This document shows positions 1 to 9,063 of a DNA stretch of 64,000 nt, one piece after another. This DNA comes from an uncultured Oligoflexia bacterium (GTDB lineage Bacteria > Bdellovibrionota > Bacteriovoracia > Bacteriovoracales > Bacteriovoracaceae): positions 105,176 through 169,175 of the forward strand of contig CAJXPQ010000009.1 in NCBI GenBank assembly GCA_913058265.1, written 5' to 3'. The notes below the pieces were generated by a model. That model ran no database searches and was not told the origin of the DNA. It saw only the letters and a program-made list of their open reading frames with translations. Position 1 is the stretch's first letter; each line of letters begins with the position of its first letter. A program made the position numbers and the translations under genes.

Positions 1-711
1 TAAATGCTTTAGCTCTTTAGAAGTTAGGACACTAGAGCTTCCGCCAAGAACGGCTTTTTTTACAAATGATAGTTTTGCTATATAACCTAAAACTTCATTA
101 TTACCTATATTTTCAAAGCGATTTAGAAATAAATCTATATCGAGTGTTCGTCCATTCTCTTTAATTACTTTTTCAAAGGCTTTACCAGTCTTAAATAAAG
201 CACTATAGATTTGAGCCTTTCTTCTGTTGTGTTCATTAAATGATACGGCCTCATCAATAGAAAAGTATTTATAGACCTCTCCTTCCACCATATTCTCATT
301 TAGCTCAACAAGAAGCTCTGTTAATTTTGGAATATTTCTTTTCGCAATATGACTCTTAGAGTCTCCAAAAAGAAGAGAGTTAATTTCAAAAACGGCCGTA
401 AGGACTTGAATAGTCTCTTCAGTATCAATTTCAATTTTAGCACGAATATAACGAGCCAACTCTTTTTGAGAAAGATAGCCTTTCTTATCACTCTTAACCA
501 CATCCATAAAAAGCATTAGGTTACTTTCAAGACACTCAATATCACCCTTAATATTTTCAGATAAGATTTTTGATAATGCTTCGGAGTCAAAAGCACATGT
601 TCCATATTGAGGAACTTGAACTTCGTCCTCAGTCTTACTAAACATATCACCACAGGAAGCCAGTAGTAACATTAACATAGATAAATGTAGTGCATTCACT
701 AATCGTGACAT
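1..711 (-). CDS. Putative lipoprotein, C-terminus cut by window edge
   Basis: Reading leftwards from an ATG at 711, the frame stays open for 237 codons to the first base of the window, so the 3' end lies outside. The N-terminus is a short hydrophobic signal followed by LLLASCGD, a lipobox with Cys at about residue 20, so a lipid-anchored envelope protein is expected. The rest is charged and helical in composition, with one stretch (DVVKSDKKGYLSQKEL) that looks like a degenerate EF-hand loop; I would not assign calcium binding from it. It begins 24 bases after the stop of the upstream outer-membrane protein gene on the same strand, so the two are probably co-transcribed. Function unknown. Confidence 0.7.
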   Translation of the reverse strand, partial: MSRLVNALHLSMLMLLLASCGDMFSKTEDEVQVPQYGTCAFDSEALSKILSENIKGDIECLESNLMLFMDVVKSDKKGYLSQKELARYIRAKIEIDTEETIQVLTAVFEINSLLFGDSKSHIAKRNIPKLTELLVELNENMVEGEVYKYFSIDEAVSFNEHNRRKAQIYSALFKTGKAFEKVIKENGRTLDIDLFLNRFENIGNNEVLGYIAKLSFVKKAVLGGSSSVLTSKELKHL

Positions 712-735
712 AAATTTCGTCCTTACATTCTACTT

Positions 736-2154
736 TTAAAAAGTATATTTAAGCGAACTAAATACCGAATCATTATTTTCGAACTGTGACCAATAAGATT
801 TCTCTTCTGGATTAGTTCCAATAATGTTAATCCCAGCAGCTGCTGTGACATTCGGCCCAAAGCGATAGTTCGTTTTAAACATTGTGAGACGATCTTCCGT
901 GAGCATATCAAATTTGTAGTCGAGCATAATGTCGACCTTACTTGTAATTCGTTTTGAGTAAGCAAAGTTTACAGCTTGATTCCAGCGAGGATACTCTGCA
1001 AGGATTTCATTATCCCTATCAAAGTCACTAACCCTAGCAATATAGCCTAAGTGTACTTTTGCATCACCATCTCCATACTTTGCACCTGTACTCAAGTAGT
1101 CCTCTTTGATCTTTTTAGGCTTGATTCCAATCTGCTCGATATATGGTGTTTTTCCCTCAGGAGATTTATTTGGGATAGAGCTAATTGCTCCTCCGTATAA
1201 GTCTAAGTTTTCATTAATTTTATATCCCATATCTCCACCAACAACATCGTGGTAATAAAACTGAGGTGTCACTTCTGCATTTATTTGAGAAAGATCAGAC
1301 TCAGCATTAACATCTGCAATAACAGAGATGCTATTCTCTGGTTTTTTCATATAAAAAGCATTCCATGAAATTGAGCTTTCAGGCTTTGAGAAACCAATTT
1401 TTGCACCCACTGAATACTTAAAGAGAACGTCTGCCATTTCAGGAAAGTTAACCGTATATTTGATAGGTACATCTTTACCATCAACAGGAACTGACTCTGC
1501 TGGTGCAGAACACCAAGGGTTTTTACAGATAACTTTACCAGTACTCTCATCAACCGTAGTCCCAGGATTTAGTTCCGGAACATATATCATTGAACCAAAT
1601 AATGAAACTTTAACTCCATTATCCCAAGACTTATCATAAAAAACACCGATAAGTCCTTCCTGATTAGGCTCAAAGTAATCAAAGTTTTCTCTATTATTAA
1701 CCTTACCAAGTCCCCATGCTGCATCAGTTGGAGACCAGTCCATAATCGCTCGCCCAATGGCCAGCTTAGAACTTGAATACTTATATTCTAAAATAACTTC
1801 TTTTAGTGAGAACATAAGTTCTTCTTCATTATTAATTCTTGCTGATAAATCAAATCGCTTTGAAGAGTTTCCTTCAGATAACGAATTATATTTAATATTT
1901 AGTTCACCAAAGTGATCATTACCTACAACTTCACCAACATCATCTATCAGCCTGTTTGTTTGAATTCCAAAGTCTCCAGAGAGGTTTGATTCTTGAACTG
2001 TACTATTACTAGATTTCTTCAAAGTCGTTGATACTTTATTTGCTGTAGTGGTAGCCGCCAAAACTGACATATTACTAAATACAGCAAGACCCATGATCGC
2101 GATCACGGAACTGCTAAGAAAGTTTGACGATAGTTTGTTCAATATTAACTCCAT
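736..2154 (-). CDS. Outer-membrane beta-barrel protein, porin-like
   Basis: A 472-residue protein with an N-terminal signal sequence (hydrophobic core about residues 15-33) and alternating polar/aromatic segments typical of a large barrel. It ends in SLKYTF, the terminal Phe expected of BAM-inserted outer-membrane proteins. Two Cys near the middle (ICKNPWCSAP) could form a loop disulfide. The ATG at 2154 has no Shine-Dalgarno sequence, whereas a TTG at 2142 sits six bases after GGAG and still gives a signal peptide, so translation may start there (468 residues). The lipoprotein gene follows 24 bases downstream. I do not recognise the family; a porin or transport role is inference. Confidence 0.65.
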   Translation of the reverse strand: MELILNKLSSNFLSSSVIAIMGLAVFSNMSVLAATTTANKVSTTLKKSSNSTVQESNLSGDFGIQTNRLIDDVGEVVGNDHFGELNIKYNSLSEGNSSKRFDLSARINNEEELMFSLKEVILEYKYSSSKLAIGRAIMDWSPTDAAWGLGKVNNRENFDYFEPNQEGLIGVFYDKSWDNGVKVSLFGSMIYVPELNPGTTVDESTGKVICKNPWCSAPAESVPVDGKDVPIKYTVNFPEMADVLFKYSVGAKIGFSKPESSISWNAFYMKKPENSISVIADVNAESDLSQINAEVTPQFYYHDVVGGDMGYKINENLDLYGGAISSIPNKSPEGKTPYIEQIGIKPKKIKEDYLSTGAKYGDGDAKVHLGYIARVSDFDRDNEILAEYPRWNQAVNFAYSKRITSKVDIMLDYKFDMLTEDRLTMFKTNYRFGPNVTAAAGINIIGTNPEEKSYWSQFENNDSVFSSLKYTF

Positions 2155-2370
2155 AAAATCTGTATATATGTCCTAGATAAAATTCTACCAAAAGGCGCAG
2201 AAAAAGGTAGCGCTTAACCCCTTTAGGTATAAAAATTACCTGTAAATCTTTTAGTCAATCGCTTATAAATCCCTGAAATCACGAAGCAATGACCGACTGT
2301 AAGACTCTGTTAGTTGTCGAAGTATTGAGAAATTGGAAGAATATGGGCTCATAATGGAAAAGGAATTACA

Positions 2371-3690
2371 ATGAAACATTTATTAGTATTAACGGTTTTT
2401 GTAGCAAGTCTAGCGATGGCCTCAACACCAAAGTTTGAAAAAACTAAACTCTTTGTTAAATTGAACACAAATGAAGTAATGCCAAAGCATGAACTCATTA
2501 CCAATGTTAAGCACTTATTTGCTGATAATTATCTTGTCACAACTACTAACTCTGAAAAGTTAGCAACTGAGCTTGCTAATGACCTTAGTGTTAAGCTTAC
2601 TGAAAAAAGTTACTATGCTGGAAAGAGAGCTCTTCCAAAAGCCTCTGAGAATAAAGGTGGAGATTTTGACTTTGATATCTTCTCTGCATTCAATGATCCT
2701 AAAATAGGAAAAATTTGGTCTTTTAGAGATGCTGGTAAGAACGGTGTTTCTGTTAACAAATCATACCTATCACCACTAGGAAGAACAAAGGCACAAGTGA
2801 TTGTTGCTGTTGTTGATACAGGCGTTGATTATAACCATGAAGACCTTAAAAATGTTATGTGGAAAAACACAGCAGAGATCGCTGGCAATAATATTGATGA
2901 CGACGGCAATGGTTATATTGATGATATTTTTGGGATTAACCCACTTGTAAAAGATTCAAATGGAAATGCTACAGGTGATCCAAAAGCAAGCCATGCACAT
3001 GGTACACATGTAGCAGGTACTATTGCAGCTGAGCAAAACAATAACGTTGGTATTGCAGGTATTGCTTCAAATGCAATAATTATGGCAATTAGAACTGTTC
3101 CTGATACATCGGACGAGACAGATGCAGATGTTGTTGAATCATTTCTATACGCAGCAGAGCACGGAGCGAAACTTATTAACTGTTCATTTGGAAAAAGCCA
3201 CAACGAAGGTGGAATGATTGTAAATGAAACTATTGATCATATTGGTCAAAACCATGGTGTGCTAGTTCTAGCAGCTGCTGGAAATGATTATGGCCGAAAC
3301 ATTGATTCGAGACTGACTTATCCAGCTTCATTTGAAAGTGATTACCTTCTTGTTGTAGCTTCAACAAGCAAAGGTGGAGGGTTATCATTCTTCTCAAATA
3401 TTGGTCCAAAAAGTGTTGATTTAGCGGCTCCAGGATCTGATGTATACTCAACTGTTCCAGGTAATAGATACCAAAACATGTCGGGAACATCCATGGCCAC
3501 TCCAACAACTGTTGGTGTAGCGGCTGAGGTCTTAAGTCACTTTCCAGGACTAACTCCATTACAACTTAAGAAAGTTCTTATGGATTCAGTAACTCCTGTA
3601 AAAAAATTCAGCGGAAAAATGGTAACGGGAGGAAGAGTTGATCTTTTTAACTCTCTTCAATTTACTCTTGAGAACTACTCTAAGCTTTAA
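2371..3690 (+). CDS. Secreted subtilisin-like serine protease (S8 family)
   Basis: 439 residues with a signal peptide (cleavage near AMAS, residue 17), a prodomain of roughly 100 residues and a subtilase domain. The catalytic triad is complete: Asp149 in VVDTGVDY, His210 in HAHGTHVAGT and Ser374 in MSGTSMATP. Asn305 in AAAGNDYG is the expected oxyanion-hole residue. A stretch rich in Asp and Gly near residues 170-185 (NIDDDGNGYIDD) resembles a calcium-binding insert seen in some subtilases. The length is normal for a secreted family member without extra C-terminal domains. Export to the periplasm or beyond is expected, and a role in prey digestion is inference. A rho-independent terminator follows directly. 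Confidence 0.93.
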   Translation: MKHLLVLTVFVASLAMASTPKFEKTKLFVKLNTNEVMPKHELITNVKHLFADNYLVTTTNSEKLATELANDLSVKLTEKSYYAGKRALPKASENKGGDFDFDIFSAFNDPKIGKIWSFRDAGKNGVSVNKSYLSPLGRTKAQVIVAVVDTGVDYNHEDLKNVMWKNTAEIAGNNIDDDGNGYIDDIFGINPLVKDSNGNATGDPKASHAHGTHVAGTIAAEQNNNVGIAGIASNAIIMAIRTVPDTSDETDADVVESFLYAAEHGAKLINCSFGKSHNEGGMIVNETIDHIGQNHGVLVLAAAGNDYGRNIDSRLTYPASFESDYLLVVASTSKGGGLSFFSNIGPKSVDLAAPGSDVYSTVPGNRYQNMSGTSMATPTTVGVAAEVLSHFPGLTPLQLKKVLMDSVTPVKKFSGKMVTGGRVDLFNSLQFTLENYSKL

Positions 3691-3712
3691 TTAAAATACA
3701 AATAATTTGAAA

Positions 3713-3741
3713 GGGCGAAGATTTATTCTTCGCCTTTTTTT
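3713..3741 (+). terminator. Rho-independent terminator after the subtilase gene
   Basis: An 8-bp perfect GC-containing stem (GGCGAAGA/TCTTCGCC) with a 5-base loop is followed by seven T. It lies 22 bases after the protease stop and overlaps the last codons of the convergent ybeY gene. Confidence 0.85.
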
Positions 3742-4259
3742 ATGGCACTAATATTGTCTATAATCTCTTTTTCAAAAGCTTCCATCAGTTCTTCTTCAGC
3801 CTTAGAGACTTCATGGTCATAACCACATAGGTGTAAAAAACCATGGGCCACAAGATGAACAAATTCGTCGATATAAGGAATCCTAAACTCAACAGCTTGA
3901 TCTTCACAAACAGACCTACAAACGAACAAATCTCCAAGTTCAATTTCATTGTTAAAAGTATCAAACTCAGAGTTTCTTATAGACTCCTGCATTGGAAATG
4001 AAAGAACATCCGTAATCTTGCCCTTTCCCCGATGCTCAAGGTTTAATTCGGTAATAACACTATCGCTAACAAGGTTTATGTTGAGAATGAATTTCTCATG
4101 ATCAAGATTAAGAGTTTCATTTTTAAGGTCAATAATAGCTTCACAGAAAAAATCTAGGATCATTTCATAACTCTGAAGGTCAGACTCTGAAATTTCAAAG
4201 TCCTCAAAGTAAAAATTAATATCCATGACTGGAGATTCAAGTATTAGTTCTTTTTCCAT
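3723..4259 (-). CDS. ybeY: Endoribonuclease YbeY (16S rRNA maturation)
   Basis: A 178-residue zinc-dependent endoribonuclease of the UPF0054 family, which takes part in 16S rRNA 3'-end processing and ribosome quality control in the cytoplasm. The diagnostic metal-binding motif is HGFLHLCGYDH, giving His139, His143 and His149. The start is the ATG at 4259, preceded by AGGGTG. The frame stays open upstream, but that would run into the divergent mazG gene and adds nothing conserved. The coding end overlaps the terminator of the subtilase gene. The length matches the family. Confidence 0.93.
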   Translation of the reverse strand: MEKELILESPVMDINFYFEDFEISESDLQSYEMILDFFCEAIIDLKNETLNLDHEKFILNINLVSDSVITELNLEHRGKGKITDVLSFPMQESIRNSEFDTFNNEIELGDLFVCRSVCEDQAVEFRIPYIDEFVHLVAHGFLHLCGYDHEVSKAEEELMEAFEKEIIDNISAIKKGEE

Positions 4260-4317
4260 ATTGCACCCTATATAGTAAATTGATGTATATCTAGCATAAA
4301 TAGAGATTGGAGAGCAA

Positions 4318-5109
4318 ATGGAATATACGAATTTTTCACAATTAGTCGATGTCATCTCTAAGTTAAGAGACCCTGACAATGGTTGTCCTTGGGATCTCAA
4401 ACAAGATCATAAATCACTACTAAAGTACCTCATTGAAGAAAGTTATGAGTATGTCCATGCTGTTGAAAAAAATGATTCTGCCAATATGGAGGAAGAGCTT
4501 GGAGATGTCTTGCTTCAGGTACTACTTCACTCGCAAATTGCATCTGAAACAAATCAATTCGATATCGAGTCTGTGTCCAAAAAACTTGCAGAGAAAATGA
4601 TATATCGCCACCCACACGTGTTTGAAGATAAGAACATCGCCAAAGATGCAGACGAAGTAAGAACCAATTGGGAAAAATTAAAAAAACAAAAAAGAAAAGA
4701 TCAACACCATATTCGTATTGATGATGCATATGCTCCATCTCTAAAAGCCTCGGAAGTAATAGGCGCCAAGTCACAAGCCGTTAACTTTGATTGGGATCAT
4801 ATTAATGATGTTCTTGCCAAAGTCGAAGAAGAACTTGATGAAGTAAAAGTCGAAATGAAGTCAGGTGATAAAGCAAAGCAATACGAAGAAATTGGTGACC
4901 TTTTATTTTCAGTGGCGCAATTAGCAAGACATATGGACATTGATCCGGAAGCCGCTTTAAAAGATGCTAACCTTAAATTTGTTAAACGAGTAAACCTTGT
5001 GGAAGACAAGGTAAAGTTAGACGGTCACAAAATGCAAGACCTGCCAACAACAACTCTTGAAGAGTACTGGCAACAGGTCAAAAAAGATTTGAAAAAAGGA
5101 CCCTCATAG
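4318..5109 (+). CDS. mazG: Nucleoside triphosphate pyrophosphohydrolase MazG
   Basis: 263 residues with the two-domain architecture of long MazG proteins, which hydrolyse (d)NTPs to NMPs and pyrophosphate and clean the nucleotide pool. The first domain holds LRDPDNGCPWDLKQDHKSL and the EExxE metal-binding segment EEELGDVLLQV. The second repeats the pattern as EEIGDLLFSVAQLAR. GGAG lies seven bases before the ATG. It is transcribed divergently from ybeY and converges on the M3 peptidase gene with a gap of only 10 bases. Confidence 0.94.
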   Translation: MEYTNFSQLVDVISKLRDPDNGCPWDLKQDHKSLLKYLIEESYEYVHAVEKNDSANMEEELGDVLLQVLLHSQIASETNQFDIESVSKKLAEKMIYRHPHVFEDKNIAKDADEVRTNWEKLKKQKRKDQHHIRIDDAYAPSLKASEVIGAKSQAVNFDWDHINDVLAKVEEELDEVKVEMKSGDKAKQYEEIGDLLFSVAQLARHMDIDPEAALKDANLKFVKRVNLVEDKVKLDGHKMQDLPTTTLEEYWQQVKKDLKKGPS

Positions 5110-5119
5110 TAAAGGACTT

Positions 5120-7144
5120 CTAAATTAATCCAGCTCTTTTTAAGAGTGGATCAACAGAAGGCTCTTTTCCGCGAAACCTTTTATAAAGCTCCATTGGATC
5201 AACACTACCACCTTTTTCTAAGATATTTTCCTTAAAGCTCTGAGCAACCTCTTTGTTAAAAATCCCGTTCTCTTTGAAATAAGCAAAGGCATCTGCATCT
5301 AAGACTTCAGCCCACTTATAACTATAATATCCTGAAGAATAGCCTCCAGAAAAGATATGTCCAAACGATGTTGAAACAGATCCTAGTCCCTCTGAAGGGT
5401 AAAGATTAAACGGCTTAAAGGATTCTTGCTCAAAGTTATAGATATCCTCAATTGCACTAGGATCTGCCAAGTGCCAATTCATATCTAAAGTGGCAAGACT
5501 CATTTGTCTTAAGGTACCCATTCCCTCTAGAAACTTACGACTTTCTTTTATTTTAGTAATTAATTCCTCTGGAATAGATTCCCCTGTCTCGTAGTGACGA
5601 GCAAAAAGATCTAAGCATTCTTTCTCCATAACCCAATTTTCCATAATCTGACTTGGAAGTTCTACAAAGTCCCAAAACACATTCGTACCAGCAACAGATT
5701 TATAATGAGACTTGGCAAGGAGTCCATGTAGGCCATGACCAAACTCGTGAAACAAAGTCATCACTTCATCCAAAGTTAATAGTGACGGCTTTGTTGCTGT
5801 AGGCTTAGTAAAATTACAAACATTACAAACAAATGGCCGCTTAGTTTCACCAAACTGGAAGCCAGCATTCCTAAATGTTGTCATCCAAGCACCTGGACGT
5901 TTTTCAGGTCTTGGAAAGTAATCACCATAATAAAGTCCTACGTATTCACCTTTATCATCTTTAACTTCGTAAACCTTTACATCTGCATGATACTTGGGAA
6001 GGTCTGTTCGCTCGATAAATGTTAACCCGTAAAGTCTTTTTGCAATTTCAAAGACACCTTCAAGAACATTTTCAAGTTTAAAGTATGGTCTTAGAATCTC
6101 GTCATCAAAATCGAGTTCTTTCATAAGTAATAACTCAGAGTACATTGATGAATCATATGATCTTAACTCATCATCACCAGTTAATTCTTTCTTTAAATTT
6201 TGAATCCTTTGAAAGTCAGCTTTTGCCTGTGTCTTAGATTTCTCAGTAATATCACCGATAAAATTCATAACTCGTTCAGAATTTCCGGCCATACGTCTCT
6301 CCAACACAAAGGAAGGATGATCCTTATAGCCTAGAAGATTGGCCCTTTGTTTTCTAAGAACTAATGTTTCCTTTATAAGTTCTGAGTTATCAAACTCACC
6401 CTTTAGAGTCTTCGTTGAATTTGCTGTCCAAATCTCTTTTCTCAATTCACGATTCTTACAGTACTGCATAAAAGGTATATAGCTTGGATAATCAAAATTA
6501 AATGCCCATTTTCCAGCTTGCTCTTTTTGACTAGCAAGTTCTTTTGCTGCCTCTAAAATCCCAGCTGGCATACCTTCCAATAGCTTCTCATCCTCAACGA
6601 CTAGTAGATAACCAGCATTGGCCTTTCTAATATTTTCAGAAAAGTTTAAGCTAAGCTTGGATAATTTTTGATCAATTTCTCTCAAAATTTCTTTATCTGC
6701 ATCATTTAATAAAGCACCATTTCTTGTGAAGCCTTTATATGAATTATCAATCACAACCAATTGCTCAGAGTTTAGATTCATTTCGTCTTTTTTATCGTAT
6801 ACTTGCTTAACCTTTGCAAAAAGATCAGCGTCCAAACTAATATCACTTGAATATTTTGTAAGTTCTTCATTGAATTCTTCAGCAATTTCATTCAACTCAT
6901 CAATACAATGTGCAGAATGCAGTGCATAAAAGATTTCAACAATTGAGTCCAGACGATCTGCTGAACATTCCTCTGCCAAGATAATCGAATCAAATGAGAT
7001 CTCGTTACATTTTTTAACTTTTTCTATATTTTCTTTTGCTTCATTGATCGCAACTTTTAAAGCTGGTAGATAGTGCTCTGGTTTAATAAGTGAAAAATCA
7101 ATGGCTTCAAACTCAAGTTTTGAGTCTTGTAATAAAGGATTCAT
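5120..7144 (-). CDS. prlC: M3-family oligopeptidase (oligopeptidase A-like)
   Basis: 674 residues, the usual size for cytoplasmic thimet-type oligopeptidases that cut short peptides. The zinc motif HEFGHGLHG supplies His466, Glu467 and His470, and the downstream helix carries the third ligand region (FVELPSQIMENW). The C-terminal GYSSGYYSYKWAEVLDADAF block, which forms the substrate-binding Tyr loop, is typical of the family. There is no signal peptide. GGAG precedes the ATG. It starts 13 bases after the stop of the transporter gene and is probably the last gene of a dtxR-like/transporter/peptidase operon. Final degradation of peptides from digested prey is a reasonable inference. Confidence 0.9.
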   Translation of the reverse strand: MNPLLQDSKLEFEAIDFSLIKPEHYLPALKVAINEAKENIEKVKKCNEISFDSIILAEECSADRLDSIVEIFYALHSAHCIDELNEIAEEFNEELTKYSSDISLDADLFAKVKQVYDKKDEMNLNSEQLVVIDNSYKGFTRNGALLNDADKEILREIDQKLSKLSLNFSENIRKANAGYLLVVEDEKLLEGMPAGILEAAKELASQKEQAGKWAFNFDYPSYIPFMQYCKNRELRKEIWTANSTKTLKGEFDNSELIKETLVLRKQRANLLGYKDHPSFVLERRMAGNSERVMNFIGDITEKSKTQAKADFQRIQNLKKELTGDDELRSYDSSMYSELLLMKELDFDDEILRPYFKLENVLEGVFEIAKRLYGLTFIERTDLPKYHADVKVYEVKDDKGEYVGLYYGDYFPRPEKRPGAWMTTFRNAGFQFGETKRPFVCNVCNFTKPTATKPSLLTLDEVMTLFHEFGHGLHGLLAKSHYKSVAGTNVFWDFVELPSQIMENWVMEKECLDLFARHYETGESIPEELITKIKESRKFLEGMGTLRQMSLATLDMNWHLADPSAIEDIYNFEQESFKPFNLYPSEGLGSVSTSFGHIFSGGYSSGYYSYKWAEVLDADAFAYFKENGIFNKEVAQSFKENILEKGGSVDPMELYKRFRGKEPSVDPLLKRAGLI

Positions 7145-7157
7145 AAACGCTCCATGT

Positions 7158-8396
7158 TTATTTATTTATTTTTTTCTGTTCTCTAAATAATGTAAAGACT
7201 AAGAATATCCATATTCCTAAGAATATAAATTGTAGTGATGTTAGGACATTCATAGTTATATATCTATTTTTTATAAACTCAAGTGCAAATACAAATGCAA
7301 TTAAAGCTTTGGCCAACCTGTATACAAACATATCAGTTAAGTACTTCGCTCCAAATTTCTGTAAGCTCAATAGAGGGTTATACATAACTTCTTTTGCAAT
7401 TGCGAATGCTGAATAGTCGACACCTTTAAAAGTAATAAATACAGCTGCCGTTATAAATAAAGAACTTACTCCTGTTGAAACACCACAAATAACTACAATA
7501 ATATACAAGATAGGAATTGCGAGGAATATGGATCTATTTGAAAAGCGTAATAAAAGGTATGGCAGTACAAAAAATTGCAATACCAGAGAAACTCCATTCA
7601 CATATGAATAGAACTGCCCAAGATAAGCTGTTCTTTCATTTTTAGTCGTAACCATTTGTTCAAAGAGAATATTAAACTGTAGCTCAGCGATATAAATCAC
7701 TAGTTGGGATAGGGCCACAACTGAAGCGATTAGGAATACATACTTTTTCACTCCACGAATGGCCTTTAAAGGGGTTATCGATTTATTTGATGATAATCCT
7801 TTGAGCTTAATATGACTTGATAAATTGAAAACCACCATAGCAGCAAAGATAATGACAAGAGATCCATAGAACACGGCTTCGGTACCATAAGAGTTCGCCA
7901 TATATTTTGTAAGTTGTCCTCCAACGATTCCACCTAAAGCTCCGGCCCCACCGATAGGACCTAGTAATCTTTTCAATTGTTCTAAATCAAAGTAAGAATT
8001 TGTAAAGGCCAGGCAAGAGTGGAGAAGTAGAACGATATATGCTTCTTTAACTGCAAAGATAACGAGTGCCATCTCTTTAATCCCTGACTTAAAACCAAGG
8101 TATGCCCCTAACAAAGAAACGATAGTTAATGAGGAAGTTAAAATAAATAATTTATGTACACCAATTCTTCCTAGGAGTTTATTGTTAATTCCAATCATAA
8201 ACATCAAAGCGATAATTCCAATAAATGTCGCTAATGAATAATCTTTTACTGTGTAAACATCATAAAACAAGGCACTCGAGACGGAGCGCATAAGAGGATA
8301 ACTAAATAGAATAAGAAAATAGGAAATAAAAATGATTGATGTAGTCTTTTTAAAATCTGGACTTAAGTTTTTATAAAATAATAAAAAGTTTTTCAT
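7158..8396 (-). CDS. Polytopic permease resembling nucleotide (ATP/ADP translocase-type) transporters
   Basis: 412 residues with about 12 hydrophobic segments, an inner-membrane transporter. The middle segment FFDLEQ-like/KRLLGPIGGAGALGG (residues about 135-160) resembles the Gly-rich region of the Npt/ATP-ADP translocase branch of the major facilitator superfamily. This is pattern recognition, not a confirmed match, and a general MFS permease is the alternative. Its ATG overlaps the stop of the DtxR-like regulator gene (ATGA), and the M3 peptidase follows 13 bases later, so all three are likely one transcript. In a predator, nucleotide uptake would be plausible; the regulator instead hints at a metal-linked role. 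Confidence 0.55.
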   Translation of the reverse strand: MKNFLLFYKNLSPDFKKTTSIIFISYFLILFSYPLMRSVSSALFYDVYTVKDYSLATFIGIIALMFMIGINNKLLGRIGVHKLFILTSSLTIVSLLGAYLGFKSGIKEMALVIFAVKEAYIVLLLHSCLAFTNSYFDLEQLKRLLGPIGGAGALGGIVGGQLTKYMANSYGTEAVFYGSLVIIFAAMVVFNLSSHIKLKGLSSNKSITPLKAIRGVKKYVFLIASVVALSQLVIYIAELQFNILFEQMVTTKNERTAYLGQFYSYVNGVSLVLQFFVLPYLLLRFSNRSIFLAIPILYIIVVICGVSTGVSSLFITAAVFITFKGVDYSAFAIAKEVMYNPLLSLQKFGAKYLTDMFVYRLAKALIAFVFALEFIKNRYITMNVLTSLQFIFLGIWIFLVFTLFREQKKINK

Positions 8397-8881
8397 TCGA
8401 GATACTTGTCACCCTTCTGAGCTTTCGAAAACTCAAGATGACTTTTAAAATGGGATAACTCTAATTCGGTCTTTGACGTTTTTAGAAACTCAAACAAAGA
8501 GCTTCTCGTCTCATCACTCATTAAGTGCTCAACCAAACATGAGTCCTTATGAGCAATATCTTCATTTACTTTTAAAATATCTTTTAGGAAATAATAAAAT
8601 AAAGTTCTAGTTGATAAGATCTTATGAACTTCATCATGTCCTGAATCAGAAAGAGAGAGAAACTTACTTTCATCTTCTACAACCAACTCTCTTCGCTTTA
8701 AATTGCTTAGAGCTGTTGAAACACTTCCTTTAGTCAGGCCCAGTTCTTTGGCAATATCAGTAACTCTCGCGTAGCCCTTATCTTCCTTCAACTTGTGAAT
8801 CGTCAAAAGGTAATGGGCCATAGAGTGGGTAATCTCATTATCTGAAGTATGTTGAATGTTTTTTTTGTCTGACATATGCAT
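8393..8881 (-). CDS. DtxR/MntR-family metal-dependent transcriptional regulator
   Basis: 162 residues. Residues 18-70 form a winged helix-turn-helix (VTDIAKELGLTKGSVSTAL is the recognition segment). The dimerisation and metal domain ends in HKDSCLVEHLMSDE, matching the DtxR segment that carries Cys102, Glu105 and His106; here Cys115, Glu118 and His119, with His111 at the DtxR His98 position. By my alignment, DtxR Met10 corresponds to His23, and the other ancillary ligands (DtxR His79 and Glu83) are not conserved. The SH3-like third domain is absent. It heads an operon with a permease and an oligopeptidase. No Shine-Dalgarno is obvious; the Met at codon 3 is an alternative start. Confidence 0.83.
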   Translation of the reverse strand: MHMSDKKNIQHTSDNEITHSMAHYLLTIHKLKEDKGYARVTDIAKELGLTKGSVSTALSNLKRRELVVEDESKFLSLSDSGHDEVHKILSTRTLFYYFLKDILKVNEDIAHKDSCLVEHLMSDETRSSLFEFLKTSKTELELSHFKSHLEFSKAQKGDKYLE

Positions 8882-8894
8882 ATAATTTATAAGA

Positions 8895-8908
8895 CATTAT
8901 GCCTAATG
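8895..8908. promoter_or_regulatory. Candidate operator upstream of the DtxR-like gene
   Basis: Inverted repeat CATTA-TGCC-TAATG centred about 20 bases upstream of the regulator start, in the 182-base gap between divergent genes. Its position suits autoregulation, but the arms are only 5 bp, so this is a weak call. Confidence 0.3.
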
Positions 8909-9063
8909 GCCATATAGACCAACTTTTATTGCCGCCTTCAAACATAGCTAAAACTTCGTAACATGAGCCAAGCCACTGAAATAACAAGGTATTGAGCGGT
9001 AGTTTTGTCATATAGGGGAAAATGTTTTGTTACATGATAAAATATTAGCAATTTGAGGTAGTT

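Noticed and set aside
2913..3559. Long minus-strand open frames inside the subtilase gene
   Set aside because: They lie antisense to a protein with an intact catalytic triad, have no ribosome-binding site and show no domain; codon shadows.
4260..4400. N-terminal extension of ybeY
   Set aside because: It overlaps the divergent mazG start and has no family counterpart; the ATG at 4259 has a good ribosome-binding site.
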